The notes under the pieces are model-generated. The model was not told where the DNA came from and did not search any database. It was given only the letters and a program-made list of their open reading frames with translations. A stretch of 64,000 nucleotides of DNA, from positions 20,140,336 to 20,204,335 of the forward strand of contig CM040091.1 in the NCBI GenBank assembly GCA_022496805.1, in the 5' to 3' direction. Both the position numbers and the translations under genes were made by a program. Source of the stretch: Pohlia nutans. Its lineage: Eukaryota; Streptophyta; Bryopsida; Bryales; Mniaceae. Within the stretch, counting starts at the first letter, position 1. Every line of letters starts with the position of its first letter. Of the stretch, positions 1-13,159 are shown piece by piece.

Positions 1-640
1 TGCCAAAAGCCTTTCGAAAATGACTCTTGACTCTCAATCTTAACGTGTTAAGAAATGGCCCTACAAATCACTATTTAGTTGACTATATCCCCACATTCTA
101 CTTGTGATTGGTTCATTGACTATTTGATGTGCACTTTTGATGTGTGAGAGGCGTGCAAGGGTGGAGGAGTATAAGTGCAAGGGCTCTTCAAATGTAAATG
201 AATAATAGAGTTAACCTAAAAGTTAGCTTAAAAAAGAAAGTTTTAGCAAACTCGTGTTGAATTCCTCTTGAACTCATATTGAAATATAAATAAATCAAAA
301 ACGAATTCATGATGAGTTGGGAGACAATCTAAAGCAAGTCACTATCATTATTCTCCACACCTTGCAATGACTCCCACACCTTTTACCAAAGCTCCAAACC
401 CATGGCCCACAAGGGGACAATCTATGACAAGACACTATTCAACCCAAGTATAGCTCAAGATAAAGGTTAGAAGTATAGCAAAAAGGGAGGTTAAATGGGC
501 TTCTTTTTGGTTAACTCAAATTTCAGCAAGTTATCTCTAGCGTGTGGGAGTGGAGATGCTCTTAGACCCGCAAAGTAAGAAAACCAGAAAATGGCTGGGA
601 CGAGTACTTATTATGCGTGTAGTTTGGCTCTATCCCATGA
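1..640. other. AT-rich non-coding sequence, no gene seen
   Basis: No convincing ORF. The stretch around 100-240 (TGTGATTGGTTCATTGACTA followed by a GTGCAAGGG-containing segment) resembles sequence near 42820-42950, so at least part of it is a dispersed repeat. Confidence 0.5.
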
Positions 641-1657
641 AATGAATGCTCCGTCAGGAAACGCTCCACCTCAACCCAACGTGCGTCACGCGCCGCGCCA
701 GCTCGTGGTCACGATCCCCGCACGGACTCCGCCCTTCACTTGATCGATGCTCTAAGCTGCTCATCAATTAAGTTAATGAAACACCCTGGTCCCATATCCA
801 CGTCGGCTGCTCTCCTCCCGCCGATATACGATTAATACTCTCGATAAGCACAACCAACAAATATTTCAAGGTCGACAATTCCTTTGAAAATCCCGGTGAC
901 TGCGTGCACAAATCTTCGAGCTAGCGACAGTACGTAGTGGAGCCACCACAGGCGGGCCACGGGAGATTCTTGCGAACTGTAGTAAGTTACAGTGTCGGTC
1001 ACAATAGATCATTCTGGTCATCGATTCATTCAAGTAGCCGTAACTGTCGATCGAGGTAGAGTTAGCCCTGATAATATCTTCCGCTACCAACTTGTATACG
1101 CTATGTGATTGCAAGCAGGTCCTCTTTTCGCTTCTGAACTGAAAGTGGTACGTGCTTACAGTCCGTGTGGGTCACCCAGTGATTTCTTTTTTCATTTCTT
1201 CACAGGGAGCTCCATTGATCAATTGGCGATTTGTAAATTTAATCTTGAGAACTAGATAGCATTTTTTTGGGCGATTTTCAATTTTTTTTTAGTACAAATA
1301 CATCGCTTTCTATGGAATTGTTGGGTATACTTACCAATGATAAGGGAAGATTATGGCGATTATTTACCCAGGTGAGGTTCCCGATACTACATGTGTCCCC
1401 TCTATTTGCTTACCCAATTTTTCTTACATGCCCATTTTTCAAATAGCAAGTCGGCAAGTTAGCAAGTTTTCATATAAGAACACTGGGCACCCACGTTTGT
1501 AAAACTCATGTGTGTATATATCGTGTTGCAGCTCAAGGTCCATCGATCATCACTGTTGCTCGATTCTTTAATTGCACCAGTGTAGCAAGACTATTCTCTT
1601 TCATGATCTAGTACGCACTACTGTCAATGAGAACAGGAGTACAAGAGTCGAGTAAGC
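640..1657. other. GC-richer segment upstream of a small ORF
   Basis: Base composition rises at 640-1130 (CG-rich blocks near 690-730 and 790-830), unlike the AT-rich flanks. No ORF with family resemblance is present. It could be the promoter or leader of the ORF starting at 1658, but no core promoter element can be assigned with confidence. Confidence 0.3.
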
Positions 1658-2008
1658 ATGTCGGTAGAGACGAATTCCAAACCGTTTGGCAGCAGTCCGG
1701 AGACGAACGGACTGCCTGCCATCGACGAGACCAGGCCAAGTGTGGATGTGCGGCCGGAGCATGATTCAGGGATGATGATCAAGAGTAGTAGTAGTTTGAG
1801 TCCAGTAGAGTGTCGGAAGAAATCATCAGGCATGAAGGACAGGCTTCGAGGATTGAAAGACAAGTACGTTTCCTGCTTGCAAGCCATCGATGGCGCGGCG
1901 GACATGCGCGGCTGTGCTGCGTCCGGAGGAGGTCCCGCTCTCGCCGTTCCTGCTTCTGCTCAGCCCTTTGAGCCTACCGTCGTCTCTACCGCTGCTGTTG
2001 CCAATTAG
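1658..2008 (+). CDS. Hypothetical protein, possibly the first exon of an unrecognised gene
   Basis: A 116-codon ORF begins [18 protein letters not shown], is Ser/Pro/Gly-rich and has a basic patch ([10 protein letters not shown], about residues 59-69). It is markedly more GC-rich than its surroundings, which supports real coding origin. Codon third positions become more G/C-rich in a different frame (+1) after about 1890, where a Leu/Pro-rich stretch ending near [11 protein letters not shown] can be read, followed by a possible donor ACAG|GTAGGG. So either the gene carries a frameshift or the ORF end is not the true end. The spacing of PLSPFL and NVT in that second frame faintly recalls glycolipid-transfer proteins, far too weakly to assign. 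No downstream exon was found. I do not recognise the product. Confidence 0.4.
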   Translation: MSVETNSKPFGSSPETNGLPAIDETRPSVDVRPEHDSGMMIKSSSSLSPVECRKKSSGMKDRLRGLKDKYVSCLQAIDGAADMRGCAASGGGPALAVPASAQPFEPTVVSTAAVAN

Positions 2009-2177
2009 TGGAAAGTCTGTAAAAAATGTTACAGGTAGGGAATTGATCGGCACTTTGAGCAGAGATTCCTGTGCACCAAAGAATGTGTTATTTGAATATT
2101 GTATGCAAAAGTTATAAAGTTTCAAAGTTTTCTTTGTAAATGATCGACATTGTTCAGTTGGTTTCACTATGAGGAGT

Positions 2178-2341
2178 TCTAAGGAGTAGCTTTTCACTTG
2201 CTAGGTGAGTCAAATGGCGCCACTTCGCACTCACTGCTCAAGCGCTCAAGGCTTGGTGAGTGCGATTTTTCATGTAGGACAAGTGTGCACAGTGAACTTT
2301 GACATTGTTCTGAGTGAGAAGCGACGCCTTTGCTAGTAGTG
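2178..2341. mobile_element. CACTA-type MITE, copy 1
   Basis: The right end reads CGCCTTTGCTAGTAGTG, the inverse of a CACTACTAGCAAAG terminus. The left end is slightly eroded (AGTAGCTTTTCACTTG). The body, with GGTGAGTCAAATGGCGCCAC, recurs at 35285-35651 and, inverted, at 31468-31631, where 3-bp target duplications are visible. Confidence 0.7.
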
Positions 2342-2344
2342 TTT

Positions 2345-3205
2345 ACAGGGGCGTGTACCCGATCTTTGAGGTTTTAGGGTGGGTGCTTTTGAGTGTTCTT
2401 AGCTTATTTTGACGTTTGTTATATACTCTGGACTTTGTATTTAAATGCCATAGTTTTGGTCATAACGTTCTTGAGCCCTTGCTGAACCACTCCTTTAATT
2501 ACATTGTAGCAACACTGTAGAGAATTTACTAATAAAATAGTTCAACTCTCCAACCTCTACGCTTGAAGTTAAAAAAAACTATTTGTGATTCCTTTCTGAC
2601 AGGTGCTTCAGATTTGAAAGTGCGAGAGGAACCTCTAAAGAACGTTATGTATAGGATTAGCAATGAAATTATGTAGCAATTGCAGAATTGACATTTAAAA
2701 AGCAAGTCTGATTTTCACACTTGTCGAATCTTGTGTTATCACATACTTATGCAAATTCTTCTGCTATAAGTTAGAGTGTGATATTGAGTGTAGTCAGAGA
2801 ACAAAAGATGTGCTATTAAATAAAGAAGGTTCTAGCACTGGATGTATCAATGTTGCGGCTGTTAATTGCAAGTTCTGTGATTTATGCTTTCCTATTTTAG
2901 GAATTGATGCAGGCCTACCTGATCCATTAATCTAGACTGTTCAGGAGATTACAACATAAATGAGTTGGAATTTTTTTGTAAATGTTCAAGTATGCCAATC
3001 CTTTGTCTCATACCATTGTGCATATTGACATTACTTCCTTATGTACGAAGGCTGTTGGTTTTGTCGAAATGCAATGTGATACGCTCAGAACTCTTTCATA
3101 TCATAGTTACTTACAGTATGGTAACCAACATTCATGAGTTAATGTCCAATTACATGTGTACACAACAGCAAATTATATCCCTGCAGATACTCTCCAGTAG
3201 ATACT
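2345..3205. other. No gene seen
   Basis: AT-rich sequence with only short chance ORFs and no motif or repeat I could anchor. Confidence 0.4.
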
Positions 3206-3212
3206 CTCCAGT

Positions 3213-3437
3213 AATGGTCTGATATGGGTGCCCCGGTTATGCATAGCTTTATGTGTGACTATGTGTAACACATTTTATGTGTGCTAATTTTTTTTTATCT
3301 TTAACACCATGTACGCAACTCCATCCATGTCATCTATAACACCATCTAATTTTTGTAATTTTCTGATATTTTTTCCTTATCAAAATGACATTTGTCTAAA
3401 ATCACACTATTTCAAGAGGGGTACCCATATCAGACTA
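3213..3437. mobile_element. Short inverted-repeat element (MITE-like)
   Basis: Begins GTCTGATATGGGTGCCCC and ends GGGGTACCCATATCAGAC, an imperfect inverted pair about 225 bp apart with AT-rich contents. No transposase is present and the superfamily is unassigned. Confidence 0.55.
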
Positions 3438-3439
3438 GA

Positions 3440-4900
3440 ATGTGTTATTTGAGTGTGATTATAACGAGTTGTGTGTGGATATGTGTCTTATTCGTCCACT
3501 ATCATTGCCTCAGTATTCACTATGAGTCCTTACTTTTGGATAAGGTTGGCTCGTTATGTAATGAATCACCCCATATTCACAAAATATTCCTATCAAAACC
3601 TCAATCTATTCAGCCCTAAGTTTTAACAGGGTAAGATGACCATCTTGTTTGCCCGTTTTTGCTCCAAGGTCACTCTTCCAATGTCCCAAACCTGTCCAAC
3701 AAGACAACCCTGTGCCTTCTGCAATTAGACCTCTTTGTTTAGATCTAATTCCAGGCCTGGTGTATATAATTAACGTTCACTTGTTGTTAATGCTATGGAG
3801 GCCACTCATTTAGGCTAATCATGAACTTTTAACAGAAAATGCACTTCATTTTACATGAATAGAGTTAACTGATAAGAGTGTCTCAAAGTGGAAACTCACC
3901 TTGATCATACTCACGTTCAACTCGTTTTCAGTTCAAAAAGACGACAAAACTAATTTATGGTGAGTTGAAGAATGAGCAAGACCCTCCGCCACCACAAGGT
4001 GTGGAACTCGTGACCTCCCCATGGTTGTTAAAAAATTTAATTATAGAGGAAACTTCTCTTCAACTCCTCTTCAACTCCTATTTTGTTTTCACTTAACTCA
4101 AATGTGTTGGACAATATTCAACTTTGTGACTGTCTAAAACTCCACTGAAATAATCATTTGACAATTTGAGAATGATTATCACTTCAATTAAGAGTGGGTC
4201 TCGCAATGGGACCGGTAGCCAAAATACTGTGGCTGGCACATTATTCCTATCTTCACAATGACAAAGATGCGGCTAATAAATTACTAATAGAATACACACA
4301 CCCATTCAATTTTCAGCATGATAACAGTTATATTGAATTATCGCCATATTCGTTTAATCTTGGGGAGTTCACCGCGATAATATAAAAAAACAACATGTGG
4401 GAAAATATTGGGTAATTTATATTCACAAAAGGAAAAACTTAGAATTTTCTTAGAAGTAATATAGGTGAGTATGTATGATAAAATGTGTATTATAAATAAT
4501 ACAGGCTTGATATAAATAACGCATATTTTTTAAATATTTGTAAAAATATACCGTAGGAGTTAAAGATCCTAGGTTTTTTTTTGAAATAGGGTGTCCTCTC
4601 TGTTTAGAAGCGGGAAGATTTTGGATGAAAAAATACGTCGATTCAGTTGGAAAAATGAAATGACTTAGTACTTTGAATGCTCGTGAACCCTTTAGAGCAA
4701 AATCAAATAATTATAATAAACATACCTAGCTTTAAATGAGAGCTTCATAAAATTTAAAAGTGATTATAGGGTCATTTAAAAAACAAGAAATTAGCAAATT
4801 ATATAATAATACGATACAAAGAATTAAGAATGAATAATTAAATACCCCTTGAATAAATACCTTTGTCACACAGGCGTATACATATATACATGTCTAGTAA
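3440..4900. other. AT-rich sequence, repeat debris
   Basis: No credible gene. A fragment at 4338-4365 (CGCCATATTCGTTTAAT) matches the terminus of the MITE at 31020-31166, so that part is transposon debris. Confidence 0.4.
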
Positions 4901-4907
4901 ATTCCCC

Positions 4908-5050
4908 GAGCGTTCAATTGGGAGTTTCTGTCATATTGGGACTTTTTGAAATTTACAACTGACATAGATTCAGTGGGAAATTCTATACCGATTGTAGATT
5001 TCAAAGAGTCCCAATATGGCGGAAATGGCCCAATTAAAAAAATATGGCGA
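4908..5050. mobile_element. MITE with TATTGGGACT inverted ends
   Basis: Left arm CAATTGGGAGTTTCTGTCAT with TATTGGGAC mirrors right arm GAGTCCCAATATGGCGGAAA. The same family, with clearer ends, is at 31020-31166. Confidence 0.6.
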
Positions 5051-5464
5051 TGATTCATAAAGTTGTTCAAAACACTAGTAGGAAATGTGTCGTTTTTTAC
5101 TTACTATTAAAGGGGGGCAAGGGGGCCGTGTACAATTCACAAAGAAGGCCAAAGGGCAACACTTCTTGTAAGTGCTTAACGACAATCTCTCCGCATCGAT
5201 CGTAATTCTTCCTTTATTGATTCAGAAAATGGCTTTGCTATGTTGCTACTGTAGTACCATAATAGGGTCGCCAAAAAATAATTCCCTAACAGAAAATCGT
5301 AAAAAGCTTGAAATTATGAGGTAAAAAAATGAAAATAGAATAAGTTGTGTTTAGCTATATTTTTCTATTTCTAAACTATTTTGGGCCGATTATGGACCAA
5401 TTTTAATCAATTTTTTAAAAAAATTGAAAAGAAGAAAAAACGAAAAAACATTTTTGGAAGAATG

Positions 5465-5690
5465 AATCTTATTTTTCAAACATATCGATTTGAAAAATGG
5501 GTTGAAACTTATCAATTTTAAACTTAACGGTTTGAAACTTCTGGATTTGAAAAGACTTACCAGTTTGAAATAACTTATGGATTTGAAAAATGGGGGAAAA
5601 TTTTGGATTAGGGTAAAAAAGTTATCAATTTCAGGAATTGATTTGAAACATGTTGATTTGAAACTTATGGATTTTAAAAATGGACTTCCT
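5465..5690. repeat. Degenerate short tandem repeat, TTTGAAA-type
   Basis: A loose array of units resembling ATGGATTTGAAAANTT recurs about every 15-25 bp. It creates a Phe/Ser/Lys-rich ORF on the minus strand that I regard as an artefact of the repeat. Confidence 0.5.
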
Positions 5691-5724
5691 ATGTGGCTAA
5701 AAGACAAATTGGGTAAAGAAATAG

Positions 5725-6010
5725 AGTATATTGCCGTAATCTTTCCTTATCGATAATTGGTATGTATTATAGCCAAAAACTCCATAGGAAACTATTCATC
5801 GTACAAAAAAAAAATAGAGTATATTGCAAGAATCTTCATATATCAATCATTGGTCACATCATTGGTATGTATTATAGCCAAGAATTCCGATTAAAAAACT
5901 ATGTATTTGTAAAAAGGGAATTAGAGTTTATCATCATAATCTTCCCTTATTGATATGTATTGTAGCCAAGAATTTTGTAGAAAGCTATGTATTTGTAATA
6001 AAAAATGGTT
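5725..6010. repeat. Tandem repeat, about three copies of a ~105-bp unit
   Basis: Each unit contains TATGTATTATAGCCAAGAAT or a close variant, followed by a TATTTGTAAAAA-like stretch and TAGAGTATATTG. Copies start near 5725, 5812 and 5915 and have diverged. Confidence 0.6.
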
Positions 6011-6199
6011 AGTCATCAAAAAATGCTATTTATTTTTCAAGTTTAGACTCTAAAATCACCAATTGGACTCCCTTGAAAAAGTGACAAAGAAATCACTAGT
6101 GTATAGTTTCTTCATGCACCAAGCACACTGGAAAACATTCGAGAGGGTACAATGGGCAAAAGAGGCAAGGCAGGCCCACATAGGGCTAAGAGCAAGAAA

Positions 6200-8475
6200 A
6201 ACAAACAACCAGGGGTGAACATCAAGGTTGAATGCAATGAGAAAACATGGAACCAAAGGTATTTCAATTTCGATCCCTAACCCATCAATTTTTGTGGTCC
6301 AACCTCTGATTTGAAGAAAGAATGGCTAAAAGTGCCTATGATACTCTAGTTATTTGGGCAATTTTGGTCAAAGGACACCTTACAAGCTATATGTGCAAAG
6401 ACCAATAGATATGCAACCAAAGAAATTGTGGAAACAAATGCTGATGGGCTTGATGTAATCAAAACATGAGGTGGCAGAGATTGGATTTCTATTGATGATG
6501 CGGAGTTGAAGGCATTTATAGCGGTTTCATTATACATGGAATGAAGAAACTTCCTAACATCCATTTTTATTGGCAAAAATTGGAACCATTTCTTTCATTT
6601 CATATCATCTCCTAACTTTTGTCTCAAGACCAGTATTTAGCAATTAGTAAATGTCTCCATCGCCCAAGTTCTTTTGAGGTTTGTTTTCATCATTCTTTTT
6701 CCAACTATGACAAGATGAATAAAGTTAGGTGGTTGAAGACCCAGGGGGTGCACTACAAAGTCCCATATGGAACTATGTGAGTGAACAAAAGGGGTATTAA
6801 TTGTGGGGTGGGCTTACTAAATATATACAAGTTTAGGATATTATTTTGTTCAATTTTGTAAATATACATAGCCCATTTTTAATGTGATAAAAATTGTAAA
6901 TTTACATATAGGGCCATTCACTCAAACTTGGTATTTAGGAAGGGTTTATAGAATGCATAGAAAAATCACTAATAGGTGGATTGAATATAGAGAACCAATT
7001 AATTTGTTGGATCAACCATCTCATATGCAAATCATTAAATTGTGTTGGTACAAAAAAGATCATAGATCATTATGAACTTATGACTTAACAAATCTTATCA
7101 TAACAGACTTTAAAACTATTATTGCAAAAGCTTCAGTAACTTTTGTTGTAAGAATAAACTTGTATGAATTACATCCTATAGATAAAAAAGTGTTTGATGA
7201 TTTTATCAATGATAAATAAGTGTTTTTTTAGTCAAAAAGATTTAGGCCTATTTTTTAGGCCATGTTTTTCATTGTATACCTATGTTAGGCTTTTGTTTTT
7301 TTTAATTTACTTTGAACATGCATACATACATTAGGCTTCTATTTTTTTATATGTATGTATATCGTTTTTTTCAATGAAAGAAAAATTGTATACAGAGGTA
7401 TTAATTTGGAAGTGACGCACGCACATTATACCTGGTTTTCAAAACTAACTGCACCCCCGCGGTTGATGATAAAAATTATGGATAGATGTAAGGAACAATG
7501 GAACGTTCGGGGGGAAATTACAATCAATGAGACGATGGTCCATTATAAAGGCTCATATTGCCCCACCCGATAGTACATGCCCAAAAATCCCAAAAGTGGG
7601 GTTTGAAAATTTGGTGTCTTGTTGATTGTTGCGCGAGATATGTTAGCAAATTTGACGTGTATTGTGAAGTATCTTATAAAATTTTAAACGACCCTAAATC
7701 CAAAAATGAAGATGCCAAACAAAGAAAAAAAGTTGTTGAACAATTTTTTTTACTAGTGTTGAGTTGTTTAGAGATTTGGACCAGAGATATATATCACAAG
7801 AACTGTATGTCAAATCACATTGGTTTACTAAAGTTCATGAAGAATGCAAAAGCATTCACAAAAGTAGAGCATAAGACTTTGGAGTAAGCAATGCACGATA
7901 GTAGAAAAATCAGGAGTGTTATGTGGAAAGACAAAAAAACCCGTTTTTATGTTATCAACGCATACACTCCGTCTAGCTTTCATGTGAGATTGTAGAGGTC
8001 CCTCGTCAATTTGGATCAGTGAAGAAGATGATAAAGTCTTCTCCAATTCAAAAAGTATACACTTCCTATACTCCTATAGAAGGGGGTAGACATTGCCGAC
8101 CAATTGAGAGGGAATTATTCTTACCAAGTCCGTTCATATAAATGGTGATAGACTTTTTTACTTCCTAATAGACACTACCGCAATACACATATGGATACTC
8201 TGCAAAACAATTTTGAAACAACATGACCGCCCCAAACATGTACTAATTCAAATTTATAACTTGATTGTGAAAAAAATTGACAAAAAATTTAGGGCGGCCA
8301 AAAATTATGTGTTTCATTGTTGGTGAATAACATTCCAAGGATCCAATGTTCAATCAAGAGTCATTTTAGGAGGCGATGTGTATTGTGCAAGAAACGAGCA
8401 AACATTCTTTGTGTGTTGTGTGGTTCTCGATGGATATGTTATATCTGCGGATGTTACAAAAAAATTTAACATCCA
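6200..8475 (+). pseudogene. Decayed piggyBac-family transposase
   Basis: Family landmarks appear in order, scattered over frames. Near 6390-6600: NRYATKEI, then an ELKAFIAVSLYMG.KKLPNIHFYW block typical of the N-terminal half of DDE_Tnp_1_7. Near 7500-7590: EITINETMVHYKG and RQYMPKNPKS (the family has DE here, so the catalytic Asp appears changed to Asn). Near 7915-7960: WKDKK. Near 8080-8140: GVDIADQLRGNYSYQVRS, which holds the last catalytic Asp. Near 8370-8450: a C-terminal Cys-rich domain, RRCVLCKKRANILCVLCGSR. Many stops and frameshifts make it non-functional. I did not find its terminal repeats. It matters because TTAA-flanked MITEs, the piggyBac target signature, are abundant in this window. 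Confidence 0.85.
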
Positions 8476-8479
8476 ATGG

Positions 8480-10920
8480 GAACTTTCTAAGTATGTTTTT
8501 ATCATTGTATAACCATATACATTGCAATTGGAATTTTTTAATCTCTTCTATTTTCTTTTGCAATTGTATGTCAATAATCAATGTACAATATAGATTTTGT
8601 ATGATAGAAATGTAAATGCTTCAAAATTTTAGTATTACAACGTACAAATTATATAGTTTGCATTCTTTTTATTTTGAATTCCAAATTCTTTTCTTATATG
8701 ATTGTGCAAGTTTTTATTTATTTATTTGTAGATGTGAATTTTATAAAAGAGAGTAATTTGTCAATATGGAATCATTGTTATTTGGGCAGTGATTTATTCA
8801 GAAGATGAGCAGACATTTTAGTCACGTCGGATTCGAAATAGGACTAGAGTTTCTATCTATCTATGTGAATTTTATTTTTAATACTTTTATTTTTTTTCTA
8901 TACCAGCTTAGCTTCTAAATATTTTTAAATTTTTATATGACATATGAGATTTTGTGTTTCAAAATAAATAACTAAAAGAGTGTTTGTCAGCTCTCATTGC
9001 ATGGCAATTTGATTTTGTTGCGGCCCCATTTCGCATGAGAACTGACATCTAGTTTGACACAAGTGCTTTCCAAGGCACATCTAGTTGTGTGAAAAAATTC
9101 GAAAAAATTGAAAAATGAAGGAGGCAGTAGTGAGAAATGTAGGGTAGCAGTTACATCATGTAGGGATAAGGTAGCACGCTACTCCAAATTTAGTGTTGTT
9201 AGTAGGACAGGTTCTTGTGATTGTAAAAGGACTAATCTAGTTTTGAGTGCATATTCATCCTTTATGAATGTGTTACTCAACTTTCAAATTCCCCCAACTC
9301 ACTCTAATTTTATTTTAATATGAAATCGTTTAGAAAATCATAACTTCATGAGGATATATTTGAATTGTGTGAGTCTGATATTTTTCAATAAGTTGACAAC
9401 ATTTCTCTTTAGAAACTGAAGAGTGCCACGAATCAGAAGCTATTAATTTTATTATTGGACACATTAGAAATGCAGCTACCCGGAACATTTTCTATCAAAA
9501 TCAACAAATTCTAGTTTTAAAGCTTCATATTATTACATCCACATTTCGACATTGTCAAAGTTGTTTATTTTTTTATAAATAATACTTCATATATATATTA
9601 CTTAAAGATCCTATGGTTGAAATTTTAATTTATGTTCTTTTGTTATTTAATTTTTTAAATTAATTAATTTTTTGAATCCAAATGAATAGGCAAAAAATGA
9701 CAGTTTTCGTGCACAGACTCCTTTGGACGTTTAGGGGTTCAGCAATTGAGCGTTCTCAATCAAACCTCTTGCCATTTCGAACGTAAGCTCTAATTTTATG
9801 AATTATGACATTGTTTAAGTTTATCACATTTTTTTACATTATTAATAAATATATTTTATATAGAAATTGATTATTATATTATATATGACTAACTGAATCA
9901 GTAAACATAAATGAGCTCTAGTACTTTAATTTTATTAAATTGAGATTAATATTTACAAAATATTAATATTTAAATATATTTGAATTTAGAATTAAATAAA
10001 TTTGATACACAAGACCCAATTTTATGACCTCACAAGACTTTAAGCCGCAGCTAATGTACTGCATTATATCAAAAATGAACATCTTTTAGCAAACTGTTTA
10101 CAAAATGTGTACACATTAAAAGATTTGTGATGCTATGTGTTAGAGTTTTCCAAAAATGCTAAAGCTATCATTGTATTTTATTTCATTTTAAGAAAGAAAT
10201 GAAGATAAAAAGTAATTATGAATGGAGTAAAAAAAAGAACTTGGTGACATTCAAATGGATGGAAAAAATGAATCATGTAATTAGTAAGTAGTTGTTTCTC
10301 AAGCTAATCATCGACGACACTTTAAGAACTAAAGAACCTAATTTTCATTTAACAATAATGTCTTTTTAATATTCGGTTGTTTTGTCATTTAAAATAAATT
10401 ATATGAATAAAAAAATATATTATATTATTTAGAAGTGTTTTTTATTGCATTGATTTTTTTAATTAATAATATATTTAATGTTTTTGTACCTATTTATAAT
10501 AATCAAAATTTTAGAATTTCTTAATCGCTTATAAATTTTAATGATGATAAAAATATTACATATAAACAAGGTAAAAAACGTTCTATTGGACATACATAAT
10601 GCAAAAAACATATGATTGAGAGAATATATAAATGTTTTTGAGTAACAAGAAAATTATAAGAATCAAAAAATGAAATTTCATCGCATGGACGAGTTCGTTT
10701 AAAAGGCATTAAAGAAATTCTCTCATAAATTCAAAAAAAAGATTCAAAATTTTATGCGCAAATAGATTTTCACCACAAAACCATTTATCACGGCAATGAA
10801 TTAAACACTAAACAAGACCATAGTATTGCATTTTGATATAATTTTCATATGTGCATTTAAAAGTATAATATTGAATTCTTCAAGTATACTTTTTCAATAG
10901 CCTTAGATCTTATAAAGGTC
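8480..10920. other. AT-rich sequence, no gene seen
   Basis: Very AT-rich with no ORF of interest. A lone terminus-like motif GACGTTTAGGGGTT at 9727-9740 resembles the ends of the TTAA-flanked MITEs elsewhere, but no partner end was found. Confidence 0.4.
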
Positions 10921-12151
10921 TCGAAATGCTATGTGAGCCGTCAAGTTGACACTTAGTGTTTAGGATTACAAATTTTTAAATTTTTTTGTAAATATTAGCG
11001 TGTTTATGTAAACAAATGGATAAAATAGTAAACTAATGTAGAAAAAAAAATTAGGAAGTGAAAATAAGGGTATTTTATCTATTTTTATGTTTTTTTCTCA
11101 TAAAATTGAAAAAAATACAGTAATAAATTATTTATCTTGATAGATTTTAACGTAGAAAAGGTAATGTTGCAAAAATTAAGAGTTGATTAGGACCGAGATA
11201 AAATTACTATAAAACGTAACAATTTGAACATCTTTTCAACCTTACATAGAGGGAATGCTCTTTGGGATAAAAATGTAACAGAGAACAAAATGTTAAAGAG
11301 AATTTTGATTAATTACTATTTTGAGTAGCTAATAATTAATCTAATAAATGATAGAAGCAGGAAATAGTAAAATTCCTTCTAAAATGTCAAGAATCGACTT
11401 TAACAACTCTCAATTGAATTGTAGAGTTTTTGCGTAATTATAGAGGTTAAACGCAATTTACTATAGACTGTAAATATGCTTTGAAAATCCACAAAAAACA
11501 ACCAGGTGATACTAAATTAGCCAAAACATTGTAGCAAGGACCTTTAGATACTTTGATTAAGATTGCAAAATTTGGTAATCATCAGAGTTAAAGAATTATG
11601 TTTTTTTTTAAAATTTGGATGTGATCGTAAATTCCGCCGAAAAGTAAAAAAGTCAGCTGAATTCGTACAAGATCAATCGAGAATCCGATTCAAAGTTTAC
11701 GAAAAGCGTTTTTTATTGAAAGAAGCTTTTGAAGAGTAATGGCAAAATCAATAAGAACAAAAGTTACATTTTGAACTGGTTGTTACCACATTCGCCTTGC
11801 ATGTGGTGCAACTATAACCGTTGTTGATGTCTTTTATGTTATTTTGTTGTTCAATTAATCCTTCTTCGCAACTATTTTTCTTACTGTACTAATTTATGAG
11901 TTGTGAGAGATTGTGAAGGGTATGATGTGAGGAGCTTATATGTGTTTGTGAGAGTTTGTGTGTATTGTGTGAGTTTTTAAGCGTTGTCATAAAGTTTGTG
12001 TTTGGGTTCAAAATAGCACGAGGCCTTGGTTGTGGTAACCATATATGTACAATGTTTGGAGTCTTTTACCCTTTTTTATTCTAATCTCTAAGTCTAAATA
12101 TACCTTAAACCCTAACCTCATATCGAATTTCTTCTTTTCACCGCATACGAC

Positions 12152-12490
12152 TGACAACACGCAATTCGCTATTTACGCACTTAGCCATATAATCATGCAC
12201 TTGGCCCCCGGACGCATTAAAAAATTTGTCTAGAAAATTCTCTAAAAAACAACAATTTTTGTCTTTCTACAATTACTTTCATTGTAAACAAACAATTCTT
12301 TTATTTATTTATTATTCTTATCTTTATCTTTTCTTTTATATTTTCTTTATCTTGTTTCTTTTATCTTGTTTTTTTCTTGTCTTCTTTCTTGTCTTCTTTT
12401 TCTTTTCCTTCTTGTCTTCTTCTTTTTCTATTTTTCTTCATACCTCTTGTGGTAGCCGCAAACCCTACACCCGCACCGAGGAAAAAAAAC

Positions 12491-12524
<34 letters not shown>

Positions 12525-12693
12525 GTTTTCGTCTTCTTTTTTGCTTACGGCTCATGAACCCTAAAAATAGAAATTTTAAAATTTTAAAAATTAGGGTTCA
12601 GCAAGCGGCGGCTAAACCTAAACGGCGGTGGAGGAAAAAAAAATCCAAAAAAAAAAAAAACAAAAACCGGCGGCTGAACCCTAAACGGCCGGA

Positions 12694-12728
<35 letters not shown>

Positions 12729-13153
12729 ATTGGTTTTTTTTTCCTCCACCGTCGTTTAGGTTCAGCCGCCGCTGGTTCATGAGCCCTAAGCAAAAAAAAA
12801 AAAAAAAAAAAAAAAAAATTGGTTTTTTTTCCTCGGTGTGGGTGTAGGGTTTGCGACTGCCACAAGAGGTATGAAGAAAAAAATAGAAAAAGAAGAAGAA
12901 GACAAGAAGAAAGACAAGAAGGAAAAGAAAAAGAAGACTAGATAAAAGAAACAAGATAAAGAAAAGATAAAATAAAAGATAAAAATAAGAATAAAAAATA
13001 AATAAAAGAATTGTTTGTTTACAATGTAAGTGATTTGTAGAAAGACAAAATCGCTGTTTTTTAGAGAGCTTTTTACACAAATTTTTTAAGCAAGATTTGC
13101 TTATGAAATGAACGCACTTGGCTAAGTGCATAAATAGCGAATTGCGTGTTTGA
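12152..13153. repeat. ~1-kb near-perfect palindrome (foldback element)
   Basis: Left ACGCAATTCGCTATTTACGC at 12159 mirrors right AAATAGCGAATTGCGTGT at 13129-13150. The symmetry continues inward through TTGTAAACAAACAATTC with its inverse, C/T-rich then A/G-rich tracts, ACACCCGCACCGAGG with CCTCGGTGTGGGTGT, poly-T (about 12497-12523) with poly-A (about 12790-12818), and GGCGGTGGAGG with CCTCCACCGTCG near the centre (~12690). The ORFs here are low-complexity artefacts. Confidence 0.8.
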
Positions 13154-13159
13154 CTAGAA

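Noticed and set aside
5390..5707. 105-codon minus-strand ORF rich in Phe, Ser and Lys
   Set aside because: Generated by a degenerate TTTGAAA tandem repeat; no protein family resemblance.
12226..13131. Several ORFs of 62-177 codons rich in Phe, Lys and Leu
   Set aside because: Produced by homopolymer and C/T or A/G tracts of the palindrome; mirror copies on both strands confirm the artefact.
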